Positions 46,720 to 54,833 of a DNA stretch of 64,000 nt are shown piece after piece. The notes under the pieces are model-generated. The model had not been told where the DNA came from and ran no database searches. It saw only the letters and a program-made list of their open reading frames with translations. The position numbers were made by a program, and so were the translations under genes. The stretch covers positions 407,038 to 471,037 of the forward strand of contig JAUXVJ010000024.1 of assembly GCA_030684515.1 (NCBI GenBank), written 5' to 3'. The stretch's first letter is position 1; each line of letters starts with the position of its first letter. This DNA is from Actinomycetota bacterium. GTDB lineage: Bacteria; Actinomycetota; Actinomycetes; S36-B12.

Positions 46720-48435
46720 ATGCCCACCCTGCGCCTGGCCCTTGCTCAGGCAAACGCCACCGTCGGCGACCTTGAGGCAAATGCCCAGAAAATCCTAAGC
46801 ATGGCCACTGAAGCAGGTGCCGCTGGCGCCCACCTGATTGCCTTTCCCGAAATGATGCTGACGGGCTACCCCGTGGAGGATCTGGCGCTGCGCCCCTCCT
46901 ACCAACATGCCTCAATCGCGGCACTGGACCGGCTCTCGGGCGATCTGCTCGCGGCCGGTTTGGGAGATCTCGTCACCGTTGTGGGGTATCTGGACTGCGT
47001 TGACACCGGCCCCACGCATGCGCAGGTCTCATCACCAGTCAATGCTGCGGCAGTAATTCATCAGGGGCGCATCGTGGCCCGTTACATCAAGCATCACCTG
47101 CCCAATTACGGCGTCTTCGACGAAGCGCGTTACTTCCTGCCTGGCACAGTGCCAACCCATCTGCGCATTGGTGGCACAACCATCACTTTGGCTATCTGTG
47201 AGGACCTGTGGCAGACCGGCGGTCCAGTTGAATGGGCCCGAGAAGTGTCATCCTCACTGCTCCTGGTACTCAATGCCTCGCCTTATGAACGCAACAAGAC
47301 CGATGTTCGACGCACGTTGTGCAGCGAGCGCGCAATCGAGGCGGGATGCGCAGTCGCCTACGTGAATCTCATCGGTGGTCAGGACGAGCTCGTCTTCGAC
47401 GGGGACTCCATGGTGGTGGATGCCAAGGGCAAGGTAGTTGCACGCGGGGGTCAGTTCGTCGAGGAACTCGTCATCGTGGACCTGCCCATGCCCGAATCGC
47501 AGATCCACGACGATGTCACGCAACTCGCCGGACAGCTCAGCAGCAACGAACCCGAGCCTTCAGACAGCACCTTTGAGCGGCTGCCTGAATTCGAGGAGAT
47601 CTATTCCGCCTTGGTCTGCGGACTTGCCGACTATGTCAACAAGAATCACTTCACCAGTGTGATCCTGGGCCTCAGCGGCGGCATCGATTCCGCGTTAGTG
47701 GCAGCACTGGCAGTTGACGCCCTTGGATCGGACCGGGTCTTTGGTGTTTCGATGCCAAGTGTCTATTCATCTGAGCACTCCAAAGATGACGCCGCCGATC
47801 TTGCTGAACGCACTGGCCTGCACCTGCGCACGGTTCCCATTGCTCCGATGGTCAACGCCTTCATGGATTCACTCAGGCTGAGCGGCTTGGCCGAGGAGAA
47901 CCTGCAAGCCAGAGTCCGCGGGACGACTCTGATGGGCATCTCCAATCAAGAGGGCCATCTGGTGCTCACAACAGGCAATAAGAGCGAACTCTCGGTTGGC
48001 TATTCGACTTTGTACGGCGACAGCGTCGGTGGATTTGCCCCAATCAAGGACGTCCCAAAAATGCTGGTCTGGGAACTGTCACGTTGGCGCAACGCCCAGG
48101 CTGAAGCACTCGGCAGGACACCGCCGATTCCGCCGAGCAGCATCGAGAAGGCCCCAAGCGCTGAACTGCGTCCAGACCAGAAGGATTCAGACTCCCTTCC
48201 CGACTATCCCGTGCTGGATGCGCTGCTTGAGGGGTATGTCGCGTCTGATCACGGCTCCGCCCAGCTCATCGATGCTGGCTTTGATCCGGTGATGGTAGAT
48301 CGGATCATTCAGTTGACCGACGGCGCCGAGTACAAGCGTCGCCAGTACCCCCCCGGCACCAAGATCTCGCTGCGCGCCTTCGGTCGTGATCGACGCCTGC
48401 CGATCACCAATGCCTGGCGCGAACATCGAGGCTGA
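46720..48435 (+). CDS. nadE: glutamine-dependent NAD synthetase NadE
   Basis: A 571-residue enzyme with two domains. The N-terminal nitrilase-type glutaminase (residues 1-270) has the catalytic Glu in FPEMMLTGYP, Lys in RYIKHHLPNYGVFDE and Cys in ICEDLW. The C-terminal synthetase has the ATP-pyrophosphatase loop LGLSGGIDSALVA near residue 317 and TGNKSELSVGYSTLYGD near 425. It converts nicotinate adenine dinucleotide to NAD. No clear terminator follows; the next 280 bp before panB hold only the tiny open frame noted below. Confidence 0.95.
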   Translation: MPTLRLALAQANATVGDLEANAQKILSMATEAGAAGAHLIAFPEMMLTGYPVEDLALRPSYQHASIAALDRLSGDLLAAGLGDLVTVVGYLDCVDTGPTHAQVSSPVNAAAVIHQGRIVARYIKHHLPNYGVFDEARYFLPGTVPTHLRIGGTTITLAICEDLWQTGGPVEWAREVSSSLLLVLNASPYERNKTDVRRTLCSERAIEAGCAVAYVNLIGGQDELVFDGDSMVVDAKGKVVARGGQFVEELVIVDLPMPESQIHDDVTQLAGQLSSNEPEPSDSTFERLPEFEEIYSALVCGLADYVNKNHFTSVILGLSGGIDSALVAALAVDALGSDRVFGVSMPSVYSSEHSKDDAADLAERTGLHLRTVPIAPMVNAFMDSLRLSGLAEENLQARVRGTTLMGISNQEGHLVLTTGNKSELSVGYSTLYGDSVGGFAPIKDVPKMLVWELSRWRNAQAEALGRTPPIPPSSIEKAPSAELRPDQKDSDSLPDYPVLDALLEGYVASDHGSAQLIDAGFDPVMVDRIIQLTDGAEYKRRQYPPGTKISLRAFGRDRRLPITNAWREHRG

Positions 48436-48519
48436 TCAGTCGGACTTCTCCACTGAGAAGTACTCCTGCAGTGCTTCTGCCGCATAGGCAGCACCTTCAG
48501 TCTTCACAAGTGCATTCAT
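48436..48519 (-). CDS. possible 27-residue small protein
   Basis: Immediately after the nadE stop, the minus strand has a short open frame from ATG 48519, with an acidic, helix-forming C-terminal sequence ALQEYFSVEKSD. The open frame continues upstream without a start for 16 more codons (PTGTAQVP). It may be a real micro-protein or the remnant of a longer gene. There is only a weak AGGTC before the ATG. I cannot identify it. Confidence 0.2.
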   Translation of the reverse strand: MNALVKTEGAAYAAEALQEYFSVEKSD

Positions 48520-48713
48520 CGGGACCTGGGCGGTGCCGGTAGGCGCATGACCCTGCGTAGGTAGCCCTTACCGGATGTCATCCAAGAGTCCATCGCGAAC
48601 CTCAATTCTTCACCGGAGAAACCCGGCACTAAGGGATGGTCCAATCGATCTGTCTGTGTCATCATTTACGTGTCCGGGGACTGCGCCCGCAGCCTCGAGA
48701 TAGGAGCCCCTCG

Positions 48714-49550
48714 ATGGACGTCTCGTCCTCAACGCTGTACGGCTGTGTCAGTAATCGACGATTCACGATGCGTGACCTGCAGGCTGCCACCAATCGCGGC
48801 GAACGCTGGGCAATGATCACTGCCTACGACGCACTCACAGCCGGCATCTTTGAGAACGCCGGCATTCCAGCCATTCTCGTTGGCGATTCAGCTGCCTCAG
48901 TCGTCTACGGCCACACCACCACTCTTCCCGTCACCGTTGACGATCTCCTGCCATTGGTGCAGGCCGTGGTGCGCGGAACTAGCCAGGCATTGGTCATCGC
49001 TGACTTGCCATTTGGCTCCTACCAAGCCTCACCTGCACAGGCGCTCGAGACAGCAGCCCGATTCATGAAAGAAGGTGGCGCGCACGCAGTGAAGCTCGAG
49101 GGCGGTGCCGCAGTGTTGCCACAGGTTGAACTGCTCGCCAATGCCGGCATCCCTGTCATCGGACATCTTGGCCTGACGCCGCAGTCGGTCAACTTGTTCG
49201 GTGGTTACCGAGTGCAAGGTCGCGGAGAGCAGGGCGAACTGCTGATGCAGGACGCCAAGGCAATGGAATCAGCCGGTGCTGCAGGTCTGGTGCTTGAAGT
49301 GGTGCCCAGCGCCCTTGCGACGAAGGTGAGCGAGATTCTCACCATCCCCACGATCGGCATCGGCGCAGGCGCAAGTACCGACGCGCAGGTCATCGTGTGG
49401 CAGGACCTCTTGGGTCTGACACCGGATCCTGCGCCGAAGTTTGTCCGACGCTATGCAGATCTGCGCACGGTGATGTCAGATGCAGTTCGCGCCTGGGCCA
49501 ACGATGTGTCCACAGGTGCGTACCCAGCCGAGGAGCACACCTACAACTAG
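48714..49550 (+). CDS. panB: 3-methyl-2-oxobutanoate hydroxymethyltransferase PanB
   Basis: The first committed enzyme of pantothenate synthesis, adding a hydroxymethyl group to 2-oxoisovalerate, 278 residues. Motifs: ITAYDALTAGIFE, GDSAASVVYGHTTTLPV near residue 57, DLPFGSYQ near 100, KLEGG, and GHLGLTPQSVNLFGGYRVQG near 150 with catalytic contacts. The ATG at 48714 is preceded by AGGAG; a longer reading to 48636 is not supported. panC and panD are not adjacent. Confidence 0.95.
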   Translation: MDVSSSTLYGCVSNRRFTMRDLQAATNRGERWAMITAYDALTAGIFENAGIPAILVGDSAASVVYGHTTTLPVTVDDLLPLVQAVVRGTSQALVIADLPFGSYQASPAQALETAARFMKEGGAHAVKLEGGAAVLPQVELLANAGIPVIGHLGLTPQSVNLFGGYRVQGRGEQGELLMQDAKAMESAGAAGLVLEVVPSALATKVSEILTIPTIGIGAGASTDAQVIVWQDLLGLTPDPAPKFVRRYADLRTVMSDAVRAWANDVSTGAYPAEEHTYN

Positions 49551-49560
49551 TCGAGTCCGA

Positions 49561-50259
49561 CTATTCGACGTCGGTCACTCGTATTCCTGAGTGCGCCTTG
49601 TATCGACGGTTGATCGAGATGAGATTCGCAGTGAAGGTCTCGACCTGTCCGCAATTGCGCAGACGACCGGCGTAGACCCCGCGAATACCCGCTATGCGCG
49701 CAGCAAGCGCCTGCACGAGGTCAGTTGCTTCACGATCATCGCCGACAACCAGCACATCTGTGTCAATGCTGGCAACATCTGGATCAAGCAGCAGAACAGC
49801 GGAAATGTGGTGAAAGGCCCCAACTACCCGGCTCTGCGTCAAGATCGAAGCAGCTTGTTGCGCAGCGGACCCTTCAGGTACCGGCAGTGCAAATGCACCC
49901 TGCTTGTCGAAGCCAAGTGGATTCACACAGTCCACAACGATCTTGCCGGCAAGTTGCTCCACCAAGCCCTTGAGCAATTGGGCATGTCCGTCCCATGGCA
50001 CGGCGACGATGACAACATCTGACTGCAATGCACAGTCTTCATTAGATCGACCGAGAATGCCACTGCCAATTTCGTCAGCAATGCCCTGCGCACGCGATGC
50101 ATCACGCGAACCGATGATCACTTGCTGTCCAGACAATGCAAGTCTTCGCGCAAGTCCGCGACCTTGTTCGCCAGTACCACCAAGAACACCAACAGTGAGT
50201 TGTGAAACATCAAGTTGCTGTTGTTCATCGCTTTGCGTTGCAGTTGAGTCTGTTGTCAT
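49561..50259 (-). CDS. npdG: coenzyme F420-dependent NADP reductase NpdG/Fno family
   Basis: A 232-residue protein with the NADP motif VGVLGGTGEQGRGLARRLA, followed by IIGSRDASRA and a C-terminal F420-binding part containing VVGAFHHISAVLL. Fno enzymes transfer hydride between reduced F420 and NADP. Its presence implies that the organism makes F420, common in actinobacteria. It is convergent with panB and divergent from the histone-like gene. Confidence 0.88.
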   Translation of the reverse strand: MTTDSTATQSDEQQQLDVSQLTVGVLGGTGEQGRGLARRLALSGQQVIIGSRDASRAQGIADEIGSGILGRSNEDCALQSDVVIVAVPWDGHAQLLKGLVEQLAGKIVVDCVNPLGFDKQGAFALPVPEGSAAQQAASILTQSRVVGAFHHISAVLLLDPDVASIDTDVLVVGDDREATDLVQALAARIAGIRGVYAGRLRNCGQVETFTANLISINRRYKAHSGIRVTDVE

Positions 50260-50428
50260 AGCGTCGGATCATGCCAGAGATGCAAAATGCGCATCTGAAA
50301 AGCGAATAGCGATTCGACACGATTGCAGTTGTGAATGTGTATGTACTAGAGATTTATGCAATGCTCTGTCAGAGTTTTCATTGAAGGACTCTGCTAGGGA
50401 TGCAGATTCCGACTACACAGGAGGCACA

Positions 50429-50869
50429 GTGGCAGTCGCAAAGAAGGCAGTGAAGAAGGCTCCGGCCCGCAAGACTGCAGCGAAGAAGGCAGTCAAGAAG
50501 GCTCCGGCCCGCAAGACTGCAGTGAAGCGCGTTGCAAAGAAGGCTCCGGTTCGCAAGACCGCAGCAAAGAAGGCAGTCAAGAAGGCTCCGGCCCGCAAGA
50601 CTGCAGTGAAGCGCGTTGCAAAGAAGGCTCCGGTTCGCAAGACCGCAGCAAAGCGCACCGTGAAGAAGGCAGTCAAGAAGACTGCGGCGAAGCGCACCGT
50701 GAAGAAGGCAGTCAAGAAGACTGCCGTCAAGCGCACCGTCAAGAAGGCTCCGGTTCGCAAGACCGCAGCAAAGCGCACCGTCAAGAAGGCAGTCAAGAAG
50801 GCTCCGGCCCGCAAGACTGCAGTGAAGCGCGTTGCAAAGAAGGCGCCAGCTCGCAGGGCTGCCCGGTAA
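50429..50869 (+). CDS. Lys/Ala/Pro-rich histone H1-like repeat protein
   Basis: A 146-residue, highly basic protein composed almost entirely of degenerate repeats of KKAPARKTA and KRVAKKAPVRKTA. The start is GTG 50429 with the strong ribosome-binding site CAGGAGGCAC; longer readings upstream lack composition match. There is no globular domain, so it resembles the C-terminal tail of mycobacterial HupB or eukaryotic H1 rather than whole HU. Binding and compacting DNA, or RNA, is inferred. A strong terminator follows. Confidence 0.8.
   Translation: MAVAKKAVKKAPARKTAAKKAVKKAPARKTAVKRVAKKAPVRKTAAKKAVKKAPARKTAVKRVAKKAPVRKTAAKRTVKKAVKKTAAKRTVKKAVKKTAVKRTVKKAPVRKTAAKRTVKKAVKKAPARKTAVKRVAKKAPARRAAR
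50432..50866 (+). repeat. internal tandem coding repeats of the histone-like gene
   Basis: Near-identical DNA units of about 27 to 42 bp recur, for example AAGAAGGCTCCGGCCCGCAA and AAGACTGCAGTGAAGCGCGT, at least four times each. The units keep the reading frame, so the copy number can change the protein length without frameshift. Such arrays tend to expand or contract between strains. Confidence 0.85.
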
Positions 50870-50884
50870 ACAACCGCCAGAACG

Positions 50885-50922
50885 CGAATGAAGCCCGCAC
50901 CTTTCGGTGCGGGCTTCATTCG
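50885..50922. terminator. bidirectional terminator after the histone-like gene
   Basis: A 16-bp perfect stem (50885-50900 with 50907-50922) around the loop CTTTCG. It lies between the histone-like gene and a convergent small gene and should end both transcripts. The T-tract is short. Confidence 0.85.
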
Positions 50923-50939
50923 TTTACAGCGGCCAGCCG

Positions 50940-51098
50940 TTAGTCGTCATCAGCATCAAAGGCGGCATTGCGATCGTGCGCAGTGGCCATGGCAGCGTCA
51001 GCCTCAGCCTCAGTTGCATATGGGCCCATTCGTTCAGCATTCGCGCAACCAGCCTCGGGTTCCACTCGCTGATGAACTAGACAGAAGTACCAAGCCAT
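50940..51098 (-). CDS. small conserved actinobacterial protein (52 residues)
   Basis: A short protein starting [20 protein letters not shown], continuing [13 protein letters not shown], and ending in an acidic FDADDD tail. The YFCLVH...E..C pattern with a following GPY.T..EA segment is one I recall in a widespread short actinobacterial family, sometimes annotated as SPOR-like. The site AGGAAGGG precedes the ATG. It is divergent from map. The function is unknown. Confidence 0.75.
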   Translation of the reverse strand: MAWYFCLVHQRVEPEAGCANAERMGPYATEAEADAAMATAHDRNAAFDADDD

Positions 51099-51141
51099 GA
51101 CGATTCCCTTCCTCGATGGGACTGAACCTAGACTGCTGTCC

Positions 51142-52005
51142 ATGTCAACGGTTGCTCCACACGCGGAAGTTCGCCCGGGTCGCATCTCGGCGAAAAGAGC
51201 CGTGCCACAGACCATTGCCAGGCCTGAATATGTCGGCAAGCCAGGCCCCGCGACATTCACGGGTTCAGAAGTCAAGGATGCCCAGACCATCGAGCTGATG
51301 CGCATCTCAGGACACCTCGGGGCACTCACTCTCGCCGAGGTGGGAAGACATGTTCGTCCCGGCATCACCACGGACGCCCTGGACGCAATTGCGCACGAGT
51401 TCATCTGCGACCACGGCGCCTATCCCTCGCCACTTGAGTACAAGGGATTTCCTAAATCCATTTGCACCTCGGTGAACGAGGTCATCTGCCACGGCATTCC
51501 GGATTCGACGCAATTGCGCGAAGGTGACATCTGCAATATCGACGTCACAGTGTTCATCGGTGGCGTGCACGGCGATACGAATGCAACGTTTCCTGTCGGC
51601 GAGGTGACGCAAGAAGCCGCGCTGCTGATCGAGCGAACGCATGAAGCGATGAACCGCGCGATCAAGGCTGTCGCACCAGGACGCCCGATCAATGTCATTG
51701 GCCGAGTCATTGAGAGCTACGCCAGGAGATTCGACTACGGGGTCATTCGCGATTTCACCGGTCATGGAATCGGCACCGCATTTCATTCAGGCCTGGTGAT
51801 CCCGCACTACGACGATCCCAATGCCGATTTGATCATGGTTCCTGGCATGACCTTCACCATTGAACCGATGATTGCCCTTGGCACGTATGACTACGAGATC
51901 TGGAACGATGACTGGACCGTGGTCACCGCAGATCGCAAACTGACGGCACAGTTTGAGCACACTGTTCTTGTCACAAATGACGGAGTAGAGGTACTGACCA
52001 AATGA
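51142..52005 (+). CDS. map: type I methionine aminopeptidase
   Basis: Removes the initiator methionine, 287 residues. The N-terminal extension before the catalytic core ([20 protein letters not shown]) is like actinobacterial MapB. Metal ligands are seen in [17 protein letters not shown] (Asp, Asp), [12 protein letters not shown] (His), FTIEPMI (Glu) and QFEHTVLV (Glu). The ATG at 51142 is used; a longer reading starts inside the divergent small gene. It overlaps ppgK by 4 bp. Confidence 0.94.
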   Translation: MSTVAPHAEVRPGRISAKRAVPQTIARPEYVGKPGPATFTGSEVKDAQTIELMRISGHLGALTLAEVGRHVRPGITTDALDAIAHEFICDHGAYPSPLEYKGFPKSICTSVNEVICHGIPDSTQLREGDICNIDVTVFIGGVHGDTNATFPVGEVTQEAALLIERTHEAMNRAIKAVAPGRPINVIGRVIESYARRFDYGVIRDFTGHGIGTAFHSGLVIPHYDDPNADLIMVPGMTFTIEPMIALGTYDYEIWNDDWTVVTADRKLTAQFEHTVLVTNDGVEVLTK

Positions 52006-52802
52006 CGACCATCCCAACGGTGTCGACCCATAGTTGGCCAGCGGCCAGCAACCCGTGGCCCACTGATGTGCACACTCTCGCGATTGACATTGGTGGCACT
52101 GGCTTCAAAGCCTCCGTTCTTGACGAACACGGCGCCATGGTTGTCGATGAGGTGCGCATCGCCACTCCATATCCGTGCCCACCCGAAACCTTTGTCTCGA
52201 CAATCCTTGACCTCGTCAAGCCCCTTCCCGCTGCCCACCGGGTCACGGTTGGATTTCCTGGCCTTGTGCGCCAGGGCGTCGTGCTCGAAGTGCCATCGCT
52301 CTCACGTCGCGTGCGCCACGGTGAGCGCGATGAAAGCCTGGCAAAAGCATGGTCCGGGTTTGATCTGCGCACCGCTATCGCCACCGCGATGAGCCTGCCG
52401 ACGAAGGTGGCAAACGACGCTGACGTGCAGGGCTGTGCCGTTGCTCAAGGCACAGGCTTGGAGTTCGTCCTGACCCTGGGAACCGGCGTCGGCACCTCGC
52501 TGTTTCAAGATGGGCAGCTCCTCCCCCATCTTGAGCTCTCGCATGGCCCCTACGACGACACCATGACTATCGACATTGCGATTGGCGATTACCAGTTGCG
52601 CCACATCGGCGTGGAATCCTGGCTGGTCAAGGTGCGCAAAGCCATTGCCTTCTTCGATGCCATGCTGAGCTTCGATCACCTCTATGTCGGTGGCGGCAAC
52701 GCCCGACTCCTGACTCCGGCGGATATCGGTCCCAAGGGCTCCTTGGTCTCCAATGAGAACGGGATCCTGGGCGGCATTCGCATCTGGGAACTGGACGCCT
52801 AA
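52002..52802 (+). CDS. ppgK: polyphosphate glucokinase PpgK (ROK family)
   Basis: A 266-residue glucokinase that uses polyphosphate or ATP to phosphorylate glucose, typical of actinobacteria. The phosphate-binding motif is [13 protein letters not shown] near residue 30, followed by [10 protein letters not shown] (about 86), [15 protein letters not shown] with the catalytic Asp, [12 protein letters not shown] and the glucose contact [10 protein letters not shown]. The first 25 residues precede the core. It is coupled to map by a 4-bp overlap. Confidence 0.9.
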   Translation: MTTIPTVSTHSWPAASNPWPTDVHTLAIDIGGTGFKASVLDEHGAMVVDEVRIATPYPCPPETFVSTILDLVKPLPAAHRVTVGFPGLVRQGVVLEVPSLSRRVRHGERDESLAKAWSGFDLRTAIATAMSLPTKVANDADVQGCAVAQGTGLEFVLTLGTGVGTSLFQDGQLLPHLELSHGPYDDTMTIDIAIGDYQLRHIGVESWLVKVRKAIAFFDAMLSFDHLYVGGGNARLLTPADIGPKGSLVSNENGILGGIRIWELDA

Positions 52803-52823
52803 GCCGTCTGCTGCGCGCATCAC

Positions 52824-52863
52824 CTTTACATAGGTGCAATTGACTTTACATAGGTGCAATTGA
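52824..52863 (+). repeat. tandem 20-bp duplication upstream of the MarR gene
   Basis: Two perfect adjacent copies of CTTTACATAGGTGCAATTGA (52824-52843 and 52844-52863). They lie between ppgK and the MarR-family gene and end in TTGACC, a possible -35 element. They may be operator duplicates for the regulator itself or a slippage product. Confidence 0.85.
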
Positions 52864-52899
52864 CCGAAATAAGAAGTTTCAATTTCAACTATTTCTGCG

Positions 52900-52905
52900 T
52901 ATCAT
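52900..52905 (+). promoter_or_regulatory. putative -10 element of a leaderless MarR transcript
   Basis: TATCAT lies six bases before the ATG at 52912, and no ribosome-binding site lies between. This spacing places the transcription start at or next to the A of ATG, as in leaderless actinobacterial mRNAs. The AT-rich TTTCAATTTCAA stretch just upstream could be an operator. Confidence 0.45.
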
Positions 52906-52911
52906 CGGGGC

Positions 52912-53370
52912 ATGACCCAATGGCTGACCGTGGAACAGCAGCAGTCGTGGCGCGCATGGATCGCTGCCACCACCTTGCTCCCTGAATACCTGGGTCGTGA
53001 CCTTCAATGTGACAGCGGACTGACTCTGCCGGACTACGAGATTCTGGTTCGCCTTTCAGAGTCCCCTGACCGGCGCATCCGCATGAGCGATCTCGCGGAA
53101 CGCACTTTGGCCTCCCGCAGCCGCTTGTCCCACCAGGTCGATCGGATGGAGAAAGCGGGCCTTGTCAGCCGTGAATCCTGCGCAGATGACCGACGCGGAT
53201 CATTCGCCGTGCTCACCGACAAGGGCTGGAAATCACTGGTAGCGGCGGCTCCGGCGCACGTTGAGAGTGTCCGCACCCACCTGGTGGATGTCCTGACTCC
53301 GGAGGAGTTCGAGTCCCTCGGACGCATATGCGCGAAGGTCAACGAACACCTGCAAACGCTGACCCATTGA
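52912..53370 (+). CDS. MarR-family transcriptional regulator
   Basis: A 152-residue winged-helix protein. The recognition helix region is MSDLAERTLASRSRLSHQVDRMEKAGLV, followed by the wing motif SCADDRRGSFAVLTDKG with the conserved D-x-R. MarR proteins form dimers that respond to small phenolic or oxidant ligands and usually repress neighbouring genes and themselves. Candidate targets are its own promoter, with the tandem repeats, and the malic enzyme gene 16 bp downstream. Confidence 0.92.
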   Translation: MTQWLTVEQQQSWRAWIAATTLLPEYLGRDLQCDSGLTLPDYEILVRLSESPDRRIRMSDLAERTLASRSRLSHQVDRMEKAGLVSRESCADDRRGSFAVLTDKGWKSLVAAAPAHVESVRTHLVDVLTPEEFESLGRICAKVNEHLQTLTH

Positions 53371-53386
53371 TCACTAGACTCCTCCG

Positions 53387-54766
53387 GTGATCAATTTCGA
53401 GACCTCGTACACGGCCCGCATTCGCACCACCCCTGAAGTCCACGCCTCGGGAGAACTCACGCATGCGGTGACCTCCCTTGAGGGTGTCGTGACCGGCATG
53501 GATGTGGTTGAGCCCGGCCATGAGCTTGTGGTCTTGGAACTGACCTGCCTGGTCGCCGGAGACGATGCTGCTGATCGCCTGACAGTCGCGCTCAGTGCAG
53601 TCCCTGGGTGCCAGGTCGAGCATGTCAGCGACTCCGTCCTGCTGATCCATGCCGGAGGCAAGCTGGAGATTCAGGCAACTGTGCCAATGAGCAATCGCGT
53701 TGAACTTGCTCGCGCCTACACCCCTGGCGTTGCACGCGTCTGCCTTGCGATCGCCGCAGATCCGTCCTTGGCCCGTGAGCTCACCATCAAGCGCAACACC
53801 GTCGCTGTTGTCACCGACGGCTCCGCAGTACTCGGACTGGGCAACCTTGGCCCAGAAGCCTCAATGCCTGTGATGGAGGGCAAAGCAGCACTCTTCAAGC
53901 GCTTCGCCAATATCGACGCATGGCCCATTGCCTTGGCGACCAACGATGTCGACGAGATCGTGCGCGCCGTTCAATTGATTGCGCCCGGCTTTGGCGGAAT
54001 CAACCTCGAAGACATTTCTGCACCACGCTGCTTTGAGGTCGAGCGCCGGCTCCGTGAAACCTTGGACATCCCGGTGATGCACGACGACCAGCACGGCACT
54101 GCCGTTGTGGTGCTTGCCGCGCTTCGCAATGCTGCTCGCCTGGTCAAGAAGGATCTCAGCAAGCTGCGCATCGTCATGGTGGGTGCGGGAGCCGCCGGCG
54201 CTGCCGTTGCCCACCTCCTGATGAAGGCTGGCGTCAATGACATCGTGCTCTTTGACTCCAAGGGGGCGCTGCACATGGATCGCGAGTTCAGCGATGCCGA
54301 CAAGAAGGATCTGGCCAGCCGCACCAACCCGCGCAATGTCACCAGCAGCCTGTCTGATGCCATGGTCGATGCCGACGTCTTCATCGGCGTCTCTCAGCCG
54401 GGCATGATCACAGCTGAGGATGTCTCGCGCATGGCCAAGGATGCAATCGTCTTTGCTCTGGCCAACCCGATTCCAGAAATCGATCCGATCGAGGCTCACA
54501 AGCACGCGGCCGTCGTGGCTACCGGGCGCAGCGACTACCCGAATCAGATCAACAATGTGCTTGCATTCCCTGGCATCTTCCGCGGAATGCTGGACAGTGG
54601 CGCACACGTGATCACCGATGAGGTGCTCGTTGCCGCAGCCAACGCGATTGCGGACGTCGTCACTGAAGATCAACTGTCTTCGGGATACATCATCCCCAGC
54701 GTCTTCGATGAGCATGTTGCACCGGCAGTGGCTGCCGCGGTTGCCGCTGCTGCCAACCCCAGCTAG
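53387..54766 (+). CDS. NAD(P)-dependent malic enzyme with N-terminal ACT-like domain
   Basis: A 459-residue malate dehydrogenase (decarboxylating) that makes pyruvate. The first 90 residues resemble an ACT regulatory domain (VVEPGHELVVLELTCLVAG). The catalytic part has AYTPGVARVCLAI with the catalytic Tyr, VVTDGSAVLGLGNLGP, the metal ligands in INLEDISAPRCFEVE and MHDDQHGTA, the nucleotide fold [13 protein letters not shown], and FALANPIPEI. The start is GTG 53387. The hairpin that follows converges with the amidohydrolase operon. Confidence 0.93.
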   Translation: MINFETSYTARIRTTPEVHASGELTHAVTSLEGVVTGMDVVEPGHELVVLELTCLVAGDDAADRLTVALSAVPGCQVEHVSDSVLLIHAGGKLEIQATVPMSNRVELARAYTPGVARVCLAIAADPSLARELTIKRNTVAVVTDGSAVLGLGNLGPEASMPVMEGKAALFKRFANIDAWPIALATNDVDEIVRAVQLIAPGFGGINLEDISAPRCFEVERRLRETLDIPVMHDDQHGTAVVVLAALRNAARLVKKDLSKLRIVMVGAGAAGAAVAHLLMKAGVNDIVLFDSKGALHMDREFSDADKKDLASRTNPRNVTSSLSDAMVDADVFIGVSQPGMITAEDVSRMAKDAIVFALANPIPEIDPIEAHKHAAVVATGRSDYPNQINNVLAFPGIFRGMLDSGAHVITDEVLVAAANAIADVVTEDQLSSGYIIPSVFDEHVAPAVAAAVAAAANPS

Positions 54767-54785
54767 CTGGGCACTGCTGCAATCT

Positions 54786-54821
54786 TCGGTGGTCTGGGCA
54801 GCACTTCACCCAGACCACCGA
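54786..54821. terminator. hairpin between malic enzyme and amidohydrolase genes
   Basis: A 13-bp perfect stem (54786-54798 with 54809-54821) around a 10-nt loop, located in the convergent gap. There is no T-tract on the plus strand, so termination strength is uncertain. Confidence 0.6.
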
Positions 54822-54833
54822 GCAGATCGATTC

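Noticed and set aside
50429..50869. CRISPR array
   Set aside because: The repeats are contiguous, in frame and coding, without unique spacers or nearby cas genes.
50413..50919. 168-codon hydrophobic repeat frame antisense to the histone-like gene
   Set aside because: It is produced by reading the Lys-rich repeats in reverse; the plus strand has the ribosome-binding site and terminator.
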